From Pseudarthrobacter sp. NamB4 (GTDB lineage Bacteria; Actinomycetota; Actinomycetes; Actinomycetales; Micrococcaceae), in the NCBI RefSeq assembly GCF_005796185.1, contig NZ_VAHM01000005.1, positions 62,001-126,000 on the forward strand: a stretch of DNA of 64,000 bases, read 5' to 3'. Below are positions 54,990 to 62,386 of the stretch, one piece after another. Under the pieces are notes generated by a model. The model was not told the DNA's origin. It ran no database searches and saw only the letters and a program-made list of their open reading frames with translations. How positions within the stretch are numbered: position 1 is the stretch's first letter; each line of letters starts with the position of its first letter. Made by a program: the position numbers and the translations under genes.

Positions 54990-55604
54990 TTGAGCAGTCT
55001 GCAGGAACCGTATCAGCCGGGCCACGCCGGCCCGGGACAGCAGCAGCTGCCGCCCTGCCCGCAGCAGGCACCCGCCGCCAACCCCCACGAGCCACCGGCA
55101 GGGAACCCGCAGCAGCCGTTTCTCAGTCAGCATCCGGCGTCCGGCCCGTTTGGCCTTCCGGGGCAGCCGCCGGTCAGGAACAGGCGCAAGCTCTGGATCG
55201 TCCTGGCCGGCGTCGGCGGCGTCCTGCTGCTGGTGATCCTCGGCGTCGTCATCCTCATCAATGTGGTGGGCAGCGCCACCAACCAGGCCCGGGGCCTGGC
55301 GGACGAATTCAGCAGGCTGGTCATCGCCGGCGAGAGCTCCAAGGCCTATGACGATTACCTTGACCCAGCCCTGCAGGAGCAGCTGTCCAAGGAAGAGTTC
55401 ATTTCCGGCGTCGGGAGCCTGGAGATGGAAGACAGCTGCAAGCCGGCCTACAACGACGTCAAGGTGAGCACCGAAAACGGCACCAAGACGGCAGATATTG
55501 CCGGCCTCATCGCCTGCGACGGCAAAGAGGTGGACTTCGCCTACCGCTTTGAGGGCACCGACGGCCTCAAGATGACCAACATCAAGCTGCGGCCGGCAGC
55601 CTAG
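54990..55604 (+). CDS. Membrane-anchored protein with small extracytoplasmic domain
   Basis: 204 aa from a TTG at 54990, chosen because GGAAAGG lies 7 nt upstream. A cytoplasmic Pro/Gln-rich segment of about 65 residues precedes one membrane helix (LWIVLAGVGGVLLLVILGVVILINVVG). An outer domain of about 110 residues follows (LADEFSRLVIAGESSKAYDDYLDPALQEQLSKEEFISGV, DSCKPAYNDVKV, IACDGKEVDFAYRF), with a possible Cys-Cys disulfide. The layout resembles DUF4878/DUF4333-like actinobacterial proteins of unknown function. A good terminator follows. Confidence 0.75.
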   Translation: MSSLQEPYQPGHAGPGQQQLPPCPQQAPAANPHEPPAGNPQQPFLSQHPASGPFGLPGQPPVRNRRKLWIVLAGVGGVLLLVILGVVILINVVGSATNQARGLADEFSRLVIAGESSKAYDDYLDPALQEQLSKEEFISGVGSLEMEDSCKPAYNDVKVSTENGTKTADIAGLIACDGKEVDFAYRFEGTDGLKMTNIKLRPAA

Positions 55605-55624
55605 CGGCACCCCGCCCAAAGGAA

Positions 55625-55666
55625 GAGCCTCCGCACAGGTTTCCCGGTGCGGAGGCTCCTTCTTTC
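55625..55666. terminator. Terminator between convergent genes
   Basis: Arms GAGCCTCCGCAC and GTGCGGAGGCTC (12 bp, perfect) with a 10-nt loop, then CTTCTTTC on the plus strand. It serves the membrane-protein gene and probably also the symporter gene coming from the right. Confidence 0.8.
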
Positions 55667-55687
55667 ACTGCCGTTGCTTCTGACAGA

Positions 55688-57304
55688 TCAGTGGTTGACT
55701 GCCTTTTCGGCACCAACACCGGTGAGTGACCGGACTTCCATCTCTGCCTGCTTGGCACTGTCTTCGCGCTTCTTGTCCAAAGTGGTCCCCAGCCAGCCCA
55801 GGAAGAACGCGAGCGGGATGGAGACGATGCCCGGGTTGCTGAGCGGGAAGAGGGCAAAGTTGGCGTCCTTGATCATGGAGGTCGCGCCGCCGGAAACCAC
55901 GGGCGAGAAGATGATCAGGATGATCGCTGCGCCCAGGCCGCCGTACATGCTCCACACGGCGCCCTGGGTGGTGAACTTCCGCCAGAACAGGGAGTAGACG
56001 ATGGTGGGCAGGTTGGCGGACGCCGCCACCGCGAACGCGAGCGCCACGAGGAACGCGACGTTCTGCCCGTTGGCGAGGATCCCGCCCAGGATGGCCAGGA
56101 CACCGATGACCACGACGGTGCGGCGTGCAACCTTCACTTCAGTGTCGGCGTCGGCCTTGCCCTTGGAGATGACGCTGGCGTAGATGTCGTGGGCGAAGGA
56201 GGCGGCTGCGGTGATGGTCAGCCCCGCCACCACGGCGAGGATGGTGGCGAAGGCTACGGCCGAGATGAAGCCCAGCAGCAGCGGCCCGCCCAGGTGGAAG
56301 GCCAGCAACGGAGCTGCCGCGTTCACGCCGCCGGGTGCGGTGCGGATGGTCTCCGGACCAACGAGGGCGGCGGCGCCGTAGCCGAGCACCAGTGTGAAGA
56401 GGTAGAACAGGCCGATCAGCCAGATGGCCCACACCACGGACTTCCGTGCTTCCTTGGCCGTGGGGACGGTGTAGAAGCGCATTAGGACGTGGGGCAGGGC
56501 GGCCGTGCCCAGGACCAGGGCGAGGCCCAGGGACATGAAGTCCAGCTTGGAGGTCTCCGTCTTTCCGTACTGCAGCCCCGGGTTGAGCACGGCGGGGTTG
56601 TTGGCCGTTTCCACCGCTGCACCCAGCAGGCTGGAGAGGTTGAAACCGTAGATCGCCAGCACCCAGAGGGTCATGACCGCCGCACCGGCGATGAGCAGCA
56701 CCGCCTTGATGATCTGCACCCAGGTGGTGCCCTTCATGCCGCCGATCAGGACGTACATGATCATCAGGGCGCCGACGACGATGATCACCAGCGCCTGTCC
56801 GCCCCAGTCGCTGATGCCCAGCAGCAGTGAGATAAGGCTTCCTGCGCCGGCCATCTGGGCCAGGAGGTAGAAGAAGCAGACAGCCAGCGTGGAGATCGCG
56901 GCCGCGATGCGCACGGGCCGCTGCTTCAGGCGGAACGAGAGGACGTCGGCCATGGTGAACTTGCCGGTGTTTCGCAGGAGCTCAGCCACCAGGAGCAGCG
57001 CCACGAGCCAGGCCACCAGGAAACCGATGGAGTACATGAAGCCGTCATAGCCGTTGATGGCGATGGCACCGGTGATGCCCAGGAACGAAGCGGCGGAGAG
57101 GTAGTCGCCGGCGATGGCGGTTCCGTTCTGGGAACCGGTGAAGGAGCGGCCGGCCGCGTAGTAGTCGGCGGCGGTCTTGTTGTTCCGGCTGGCACGGAAA
57201 ACGATCACCATGGTCACCGCCACGAACAGGGCGAAAACGCCCATGTTCAGCAGGGTGGTCTCCTTGAGGGCGGCTACGTCCACCGCCGTGGCAATTCCGA
57301 TCAT
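55688..57304 (-). CDS. Cation/acetate symporter, SSS family (ActP type)
   Basis: 538 aa, about 13 membrane helices. FRASRNNKTAADYYAAGRSFTGSQNGTAIAGDYLSAASFLGITGAIAINGYDG is the ActP/MctC-like N-terminus. GGMKGTTWVQIIKAVLL, LALVLGTAALPHVLMRFYTVPTAKEARKSVVWAIWLIG and FATILAVVAGLTITAAASFAHDIYAS are conserved. It probably imports acetate or related monocarboxylates with Na+ or H+. The ATG overlaps the DUF485 stop (ATGA), as in E. coli yjcH-actP. Confidence 0.92.
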   Translation of the reverse strand: MIGIATAVDVAALKETTLLNMGVFALFVAVTMVIVFRASRNNKTAADYYAAGRSFTGSQNGTAIAGDYLSAASFLGITGAIAINGYDGFMYSIGFLVAWLVALLLVAELLRNTGKFTMADVLSFRLKQRPVRIAAAISTLAVCFFYLLAQMAGAGSLISLLLGISDWGGQALVIIVVGALMIMYVLIGGMKGTTWVQIIKAVLLIAGAAVMTLWVLAIYGFNLSSLLGAAVETANNPAVLNPGLQYGKTETSKLDFMSLGLALVLGTAALPHVLMRFYTVPTAKEARKSVVWAIWLIGLFYLFTLVLGYGAAALVGPETIRTAPGGVNAAAPLLAFHLGGPLLLGFISAVAFATILAVVAGLTITAAASFAHDIYASVISKGKADADTEVKVARRTVVVIGVLAILGGILANGQNVAFLVALAFAVAASANLPTIVYSLFWRKFTTQGAVWSMYGGLGAAIILIIFSPVVSGGATSMIKDANFALFPLSNPGIVSIPLAFFLGWLGTTLDKKREDSAKQAEMEVRSLTGVGAEKAVNH

Positions 57305-57681
57305 TTGTTTACCTCGCCCACGCGGTTGCCGTGCTTATCAAATTCGTGCCCCTCAATTTCGTTGCGGATCTCCGCCGCAATGGGGTCCAGGCGCTTGTTG
57401 GAGTAATGGACGTACCAGCCCGTGATGGCGAACGTCGAGACGAACTGGAGCAGGCCAAGGATCAGGCCGATGTTGATGTTGCCCCATACCTTGGTGGACA
57501 TGAAGCCCACGGCATAGTCGGCCAGCAGGACGTAGGCGAAATACCACAGCAGGAATGCGACTGCCATGGGGAAGACAAAGCTGCGGTGACGCTTGCGCAG
57601 TTCCTGGAACTGCCCGGTCGACTGGACCTGTTCAAAGTCCACGGACGCCGCTGCGTCCGGAGTGTGGGCATCCTTACCCAT
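57301..57681 (-). CDS. DUF485 (YjcH-like) membrane protein
   Basis: 126 aa. Two helices (FPMAVAFLLWYFAYVLLADYAVGFM and IGLILGLLQFVSTFAITGWYVHYSNKRLDPIAAEIR) with the family end NKRLDPIA. YjcH-like proteins accompany acetate symporters and may assist them. The ATG at 57681 has a perfect AGGAGG 4 nt upstream. It is translationally coupled to the symporter. A CRP/GlxR-type palindrome lies 67 bp upstream. Confidence 0.93.
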   Translation of the reverse strand: MGKDAHTPDAAASVDFEQVQSTGQFQELRKRHRSFVFPMAVAFLLWYFAYVLLADYAVGFMSTKVWGNINIGLILGLLQFVSTFAITGWYVHYSNKRLDPIAAEIRNEIEGHEFDKHGNRVGEVNK

Positions 57682-57747
57682 CGTTCCTCCTCGTTGAGAC
57701 TTGCCTGGACACACCGGCGGCGGACCCGGACAGGGGACGCCATACAA

Positions 57748-57763
57748 TGTGACTTCAATCACT
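57748..57763. promoter_or_regulatory. CRP/GlxR-type site between the symporter operon and the kinase gene
   Basis: TGTGACTTCAATCACT matches TGTGA-N6-TCACA at nine of ten defined positions. It lies in the divergent gap between DUF485-symporter and the histidine kinase gene. In E. coli, CRP activates acs-yjcH-actP, so control by a cAMP-type regulator would be a logical parallel. Confidence 0.55.
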
Positions 57764-57811
57764 GTGCTGGGTGCATGGCCTGCGTTCCAGTCTTTTGCTG
57801 AGTGCCGTCGC

Positions 57812-57855
57812 TCAACGGTCGCGATGCTGCGACAAACGGCGCCCGCCACTACGCT
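57812..57855 (+). promoter_or_regulatory. Leaderless kinase promoter with candidate LytTR direct repeats
   Basis: AACGG occurs at 57814-57818 and again at 57835-57839, a 21-bp period, as in LytTR-type direct-repeat binding sites. The -10 box TACGCT (57850-57855) is 6 nt before the kinase ATG at 57862, and there is no good -35 element. The repeats sit where an activator would. Confidence 0.45.
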
Positions 57856-57861
57856 GGCACC

Positions 57862-59070
57862 ATGCCGGACTCCCCCCTCCTGACCGCAGCGGCCGTGGCC
57901 GTGATCGCCATGGCCATTGCCGTCGTCGTCGGCGTGGGGCTCAAGGTGCTGCGCTCCTTCCGTGACCTGGGCACTGACGCCGAGCGTGCCACCTACCATA
58001 CGCTCCATGCCGCATCCCAGGCAGGCCAGCATCTCCGCCGCGGCCTCAACCCGGCCGGGGCGGCAAAGGCAAGCCGCCACCTCCGGACCCTGCTGGGGTG
58101 CGAAGCGCTCGCGCTGCTGGACACCTCCGGGGTGCTCGCTTGGGACGGCGCCGCGGAGGAACTGAAGCCGCAGCTGATGCGCCTGGCGGAAGGGGTGTTG
58201 GCGGGCGGTCGGACGGCGGTGCTTCCGGCGGGCCAGCCTGCGGGGCCCAACGGTGCTCCGAAGGATGGCACGGGCGGCCGGCTTGCCGCGGTCATCGCCC
58301 CGGTGCGGGCAGGCACCCGGGTGGTGGGCGCCGTCGCCGCCTTCGCTCCCTCGGCAGGAGCCGGCCTGGTCCGGGCTACCGGCGAAGTGGCCGACTGGGT
58401 GGCCGCCCAGGTGGAACTCGCCGAACTGGATGCGTCACGGACGCTGCTGATGGAAGCCGAAGTGCGTGCGCTGCGGGCGCAGATCAGCCCCCACTTCATC
58501 TACAACTCCCTCAACGCCATCGCGTCCTTCATCAACACCGACCCCGCCCGGGCCCGGGAGCTGGTGGTGGAGTTCGCGGATTTCACCCGGTACTCCTTCC
58601 GGCGGCACGGCGACTTCACCACCCTTGCCGAGGAGCTTCGCTGCATCGATCGGTACCTGCTCCTGGAACGTGCCCGGTTCGGCGAGCGGGTACAGGTCAG
58701 CCTGCGGGTGGCTCCTGAGGTGCTGAGCACCGTCATCCCCTTCCTGAGCCTGCAGCCCCTGGTGGAGAACGCAGTACGGCACGGCCTGGAAGCCAAGGAA
58801 GGGCCGGGGCACATCAGCATCACAGCCAACGACGCCGGCGCGTTCGCCGAGGTGACCATCGAGGACGACGGCGTGGGCATGGATCCGAAACAGCTGCAGT
58901 CGATGCTGGCGGGCCACACCGACGGCGAGCACGTGGGCCTGCGCAACGTCGATGCCCGCCTGCGGCAGGTCTACGGCAACGACCACGGGCTGGTCATCGA
59001 GACAGCGCCCGGGGAAGGGACCCTGATCACCATGCGCGTGCCGAAATCCCAGCCTGGCCACGATGCGTGA
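57862..59070 (+). CDS. LytS-type sensor histidine kinase with one membrane helix
   Basis: 402 aa. A single N-terminal helix (LLTAAAVAVIAMAIAVVVGVGL) is followed by a GAF-like domain (about residues 60-190) rather than the multi-helix LytS receptor. The kinase core has RAQISPHFIYNSLNAIASFI with His211 as phosphorylation site. The ATPase domain has LQPLVENAVRHGLEAK (N box) and EDDGVGMD. The signal is unknown; it may be cytosolic. The ATG at 57862 is leaderless by its -10 box. It forms a pair with the LytTR regulator 23 bp downstream. Confidence 0.92.
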   Translation: MPDSPLLTAAAVAVIAMAIAVVVGVGLKVLRSFRDLGTDAERATYHTLHAASQAGQHLRRGLNPAGAAKASRHLRTLLGCEALALLDTSGVLAWDGAAEELKPQLMRLAEGVLAGGRTAVLPAGQPAGPNGAPKDGTGGRLAAVIAPVRAGTRVVGAVAAFAPSAGAGLVRATGEVADWVAAQVELAELDASRTLLMEAEVRALRAQISPHFIYNSLNAIASFINTDPARARELVVEFADFTRYSFRRHGDFTTLAEELRCIDRYLLLERARFGERVQVSLRVAPEVLSTVIPFLSLQPLVENAVRHGLEAKEGPGHISITANDAGAFAEVTIEDDGVGMDPKQLQSMLAGHTDGEHVGLRNVDARLRQVYGNDHGLVIETAPGEGTLITMRVPKSQPGHDA

Positions 59071-59093
59071 CGTGCGAAAGCTACGCTAGGAAG

Positions 59094-59810
59094 ATGATTA
59101 ACGTCCTCGTCGTCGATGATGAGCTGCCCGCCGTTGAGGAGCTGGCTTTCCTGCTGGGCAGGGACGAACGGGTGGGCAAGGTCCTCCGGGCCACCTCCGG
59201 CAGTGAAGCCCTCCGGGCCCTCTCCTCCGCAGCGGTTGACGCCGTCTTCCTGGACATCCATATGCCGGCAGTGTCCGGCCTGGATGTTGCCCGCGCCATT
59301 GCGGGGCAGAGCCGGCCGCCGGCCGTGGTGTTCGTGACGGCCGACGAGGACCACGCACTGGACGCTTTTGAACTTGCTGCGGTGGATTACCTGCTCAAGC
59401 CGGTGAGGGTGGAACGCCTTGCCCGCTGCGTGGGGCGCATCAGCGAACTGCGCGACGGCGGCGCCGCCCCGGAGATGATCACGGTGGACCAGGGGGGCAC
59501 CACCAAAATGATCAGGCGCGACGACGTCACCTACGTCCAGGCACAAGGTGACTATGCGCGGCTCCACACTGCGGAGGCCAGCTACCTGATCAGGGTCCCG
59601 CTTGCCGACCTGGAGCAGCAGTGGGCAGGCGCGGGCTTCATCCGGACGCACCGCTCCTACCTCGTGGCGCTGAAGCACGTTACCTCCATGAAGCTAGCGG
59701 CCGACGGTCCCAGCGTTACCGTGGCGGGGGCCGGTCTGCCCATCAGCAGGCGCCACCTGCCCCTGGTGCGGGAGAAGCTCGAGGCCACCCGCATCAGGCC
59801 CATCCCATGA
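59094..59810 (+). CDS. LytTR-family response regulator
   Basis: 238 aa. Receiver domain with VVDDE (acidic pocket Asp8/Asp9), phosphoacceptor Asp54 in VFLDIHMPAVSGLDV, VTADEDHALDAFELAAVDYLLKPV and a conserved Lys. The C-terminal LytTR DNA-binding domain has DDVTYVQAQGDYARLHT, YLIRVPLADLEQQW and FIRTHRSYLVALKHV. TACGCT lies 6 nt before the ATG, with AGGAAG in between, so translation could use either mode. It probably controls the flanking symporter genes. Confidence 0.93.
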   Translation: MINVLVVDDELPAVEELAFLLGRDERVGKVLRATSGSEALRALSSAAVDAVFLDIHMPAVSGLDVARAIAGQSRPPAVVFVTADEDHALDAFELAAVDYLLKPVRVERLARCVGRISELRDGGAAPEMITVDQGGTTKMIRRDDVTYVQAQGDYARLHTAEASYLIRVPLADLEQQWAGAGFIRTHRSYLVALKHVTSMKLAADGPSVTVAGAGLPISRRHLPLVREKLEATRIRPIP

Positions 59811-60157
59811 CCAGGGTGCGGGTGACGGCTCCGCGGACGGCTCCGCGGCCTGCCAAGGAGAGCCGGGAGGCAGCGCAGGACTCCGAGGTTGGCCAGGTCT
59901 TTGTCCGGTCCCTGATCCGGTCCCAGCTCCGGCTGGCGCTGGTGGTGGCGTCCGGTTTCCTGCTGATTCTTGGCGCCTTCCCGCTGCTGCTCGCGGCTGT
60001 CCCCGGCCTTGCCGAAACCCGGGTGGCGGGCGTTCCGTTCGCGTGGCTACTGCTGGGAGTGGGCATTTATCCGGTCATCGGCCTCAGCGCCTGGCTATAC
60101 ATCCGGATGGCTGCCCGCAACGAGTCCCGGTACCGGGACCTGGCTGATGACCGATGA
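59807..60157 (+). CDS. Two-helix membrane protein, companion of the second symporter
   Basis: 116 aa. A basic, disordered N-terminus of about 40 residues, then two helices (LRLALVVASGFLLILGAFPLLLAAVPG and VPFAWLLLGVGIYPVIGLSAWLYIRMAARNESRYRDL). The size, topology and place before an SSS symporter are those of DUF485-like proteins, though sequence likeness is weak. The ATG overlaps the LytTR stop (ATGA), and the symporter gene follows 21 bp later. Confidence 0.85.
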   Translation: MTRVRVTAPRTAPRPAKESREAAQDSEVGQVFVRSLIRSQLRLALVVASGFLLILGAFPLLLAAVPGLAETRVAGVPFAWLLLGVGIYPVIGLSAWLYIRMAARNESRYRDLADDR

Positions 60158-60178
60158 CAAGCGATTGGTGAGGGCGCC

Positions 60179-61645
60179 ATGAATCCTGGTGTGGCACTCG
60201 CTGCCCTTGCAGTTGTTTCCCTGGCCACGGCGGTCATCGGCTTCTATGGCCTGCGGATTTCGCGGACCACCGGTGACTTCTATGTTGCCTCCCGGACAGT
60301 CCGGCCTTGGTGGAATGCCTCGGCCATCGGGGGCGAGTACCTGTCCGCCGCCAGTTTCCTGGGCGTGGCCGGCCTCATCCTGCTGTCCGGAACCGACGCA
60401 CTGTGGTTCCCGGTCGGATACACGGCTGGTTACCTGATGCTGCTCCTCTTCGTCGCGGCTCCGCTGCGGCGGTCCGGCGCCTACACCATTCCCGACTTCA
60501 CCGAGGCCCGGCTGGACTCCCGGGCGGTGCGGAGGGTCACCAGCCTGGTGGTGGTGCTGGTGGGCTGGCTGTACATCGTGCCCCAGCTCCACGGGGCTGC
60601 CCTGACCATCCGCATCACCACCGGCCTGCCGTCCTGGGCGGGTTCGGTGGCCGTAGTGGTGGTCGTCTGCCTGACCGTGGTTGCCGGCGGAATGCGCTCC
60701 ATCACCTTCGTCCAGGCGTTCCAGTACTGGCTGAAATTGACGGCACTGGCCGTCCCCATCCTCTTCATCATCTTCGTCCTCGCCGGAAACGGAACCCCGG
60801 CGCTGGCCCCGCCTGTGGCAAATCCCACGGGCTTAGCCCCGGCCGGGCTCTACCAGAACGTGTCGCTGCTCGTGGCCCTGCTGTTTGGAACCCTGGGGCT
60901 GCCGCACGTTCTGGTGCGCTTTTACACCAACCCGGACGGGCAGTCTGCCCGCCGCACCACACTGATCGTCCTGGGCCTGCTGTCCGTGTTCTACCTGTTT
61001 CCCACCGCGTACGGCCTGGTGGGGCGTATATTCGCGCCCGGCCTGGCGCGGTCCGGGCAGGCGGACGCCATGGTGCTGCTGCTGCCGGGCGAGCTGGTGG
61101 GGGGAACGGCGGGCGACCTGCTGTCCGCCCTGGTGGTGGCGGGAGCCTTCGCTGCCTTCCTCTCCACCACCTCGGGCCTGGTGGTCTCCCTGGCGGGGGT
61201 CATCAGCCAGGATGTGCTGGGCGGCGGGGTGGACGGCTTCCGGCTCGCTGCCGTGGTGTCCGCCCTTGTCCCCCTGGGGTTCGCCCTAATGACCGACTCC
61301 TTCGCCCTGGCCGGAAGCGTGGGGTTGGTGTTCGCCTTCACCGCCTCCACCGTCTGCCCCGTGCTGCTCCTGGGGATCTGGTGGCGCGGCCTTACCGATG
61401 CCGGGGCGATCGCCGGAATGCTGACAGGAGGGGTGCTGTGCGGCGGAGCCATGGTTGTGGGCGCGATGGCCGGGGCCTCAAGCACACCTGCATGGCTTGC
61501 CCAGCCCGCGGCGTGGACGGTTCCGGGAGCCTTCGCAGTGATGGTCATGGTGTCGCGGGCAACCGTACACCGGGTTCCGAAAACCATGTCCCGGGTAATG
61601 ACGCGGCTCCATACCCCGGAGCGGCCGCTGGCGACCGAACGCTGA
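60179..61645 (+). CDS. SSS-family cation/monocarboxylate symporter (second copy)
   Basis: 488 aa, about 13 helices. RISRTTGDFYVASRTVRPWWNASAIGGEYLSAASFLGVAGLIL parallels the ActP N-terminus, and LLFGTLGLPHVLVRFYTNPDGQSARRTT matches the FGT..LPHVLMRFYT block of the copy at 55688. It is clearly a diverged paralogue. Part of an operon with the kinase, the regulator and the small membrane protein. The ATG has GTGAGGG upstream. The substrate is inferred to be acetate, pyruvate or a related acid. Confidence 0.9.
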   Translation: MNPGVALAALAVVSLATAVIGFYGLRISRTTGDFYVASRTVRPWWNASAIGGEYLSAASFLGVAGLILLSGTDALWFPVGYTAGYLMLLLFVAAPLRRSGAYTIPDFTEARLDSRAVRRVTSLVVVLVGWLYIVPQLHGAALTIRITTGLPSWAGSVAVVVVVCLTVVAGGMRSITFVQAFQYWLKLTALAVPILFIIFVLAGNGTPALAPPVANPTGLAPAGLYQNVSLLVALLFGTLGLPHVLVRFYTNPDGQSARRTTLIVLGLLSVFYLFPTAYGLVGRIFAPGLARSGQADAMVLLLPGELVGGTAGDLLSALVVAGAFAAFLSTTSGLVVSLAGVISQDVLGGGVDGFRLAAVVSALVPLGFALMTDSFALAGSVGLVFAFTASTVCPVLLLGIWWRGLTDAGAIAGMLTGGVLCGGAMVVGAMAGASSTPAWLAQPAAWTVPGAFAVMVMVSRATVHRVPKTMSRVMTRLHTPERPLATER

Positions 61646-61687
61646 ACATCCCGTCTCCCCCGCGGCATCAGCTCCCGGGCAACCGGA

Positions 61688-62272
61688 TCAGTCGATGGCC
61701 GCCATCAGTTCGATAACCCGGTCCAGAAAGGCGTCTACCTGGGTTTCCTCATACCCTTCCCGCCCAACGGCCGGGCGGAACACTGCCCGCCGCACACTGT
61801 CCACGCTGAGCGGCTTGTCCTGCTCCAGGTAGGCAATCAGCTCGCGGCAGAGCCGGTCGACGTCGTCCGTGTTGTAGCTGCGGGCCTTCTTTTGGCTGGG
61901 GCGGCGGAAGCGGTCCCCGTCGGGCCGGTGGAGCCGGCCGCGCAGGATGCCGGACAGGTTTCCGATCTCGCGCAGCCAGGCTTCCTCGCCGCGGGCTGCG
62001 ATCAGCTCGTCCCGTTCCCGGCGGGCGAAGGCGTCCTCGAGCCGATCCAGGGCGGCGTCCACCACCGCGGCGGAATAGCCGCCCTTCACGGGATCGAAGG
62101 ACACTGCCCTGACGTCCCCGCTTTTGATGGGGTCGGTTGCCGCCTCCGGGGTCTCCAATGACACGCGTGCCCGCTGCAGGAACTCATCCACCTGCCTGGC
62201 GTTATAGCCGTACTCACCGCGCTGCACGCGCTCAAAGGATGCAGGGATCTGCCGATGAATGTCCAATGCCAC
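61688..62272 (-). CDS. Protein with repeated DivIVA-type motifs
   Basis: 194 aa from the GTG at 62272 (GGAAG 4-5 nt upstream). It consists of four loosely repeated F-x2-V-x-G-Y-x4-V-D-x-F-L motifs: FERVQRGEYGYNARQVDEFLQRA, FDPVKGGYSAAVVDAALDRLEDAF, ARSYNTDDVDRLCRELIAYL and FRPAVGREGYEETQVDAFLDRVIELM. The DivIVA-domain repeat family is common in actinobacteria, and its function is not established; a link to pole or division proteins is suggested only by the motif. It lies downstream of cdsA. Confidence 0.85.
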   Translation of the reverse strand: MALDIHRQIPASFERVQRGEYGYNARQVDEFLQRARVSLETPEAATDPIKSGDVRAVSFDPVKGGYSAAVVDAALDRLEDAFARRERDELIAARGEEAWLREIGNLSGILRGRLHRPDGDRFRRPSQKKARSYNTDDVDRLCRELIAYLEQDKPLSVDSVRRAVFRPAVGREGYEETQVDAFLDRVIELMAAID

Positions 62273-62281
62273 TTTGCTTCC

Positions 62282-62331
62282 TTCAATGCTCTTCAGCAGT
62301 AATGCTTTCAATGCTCTCCAGCCGTAATGCT
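62282..62331. repeat. 25-bp tandem duplication upstream of the DivIVA-motif gene
   Basis: Two adjacent 25-bp copies differing at two bases, starting TTCAATGCTC and ending GTAATGCT, and lower in GC than the surroundings. It ends 10 bp from the GTG start, so it lies in the leader of that gene. Confidence 0.8.
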
Positions 62332-62386
62332 TCTGCACCAGCTTATGTGTGGCGGAATCCGTCTGCCGCTCGGGCGCAGGTTCGTT

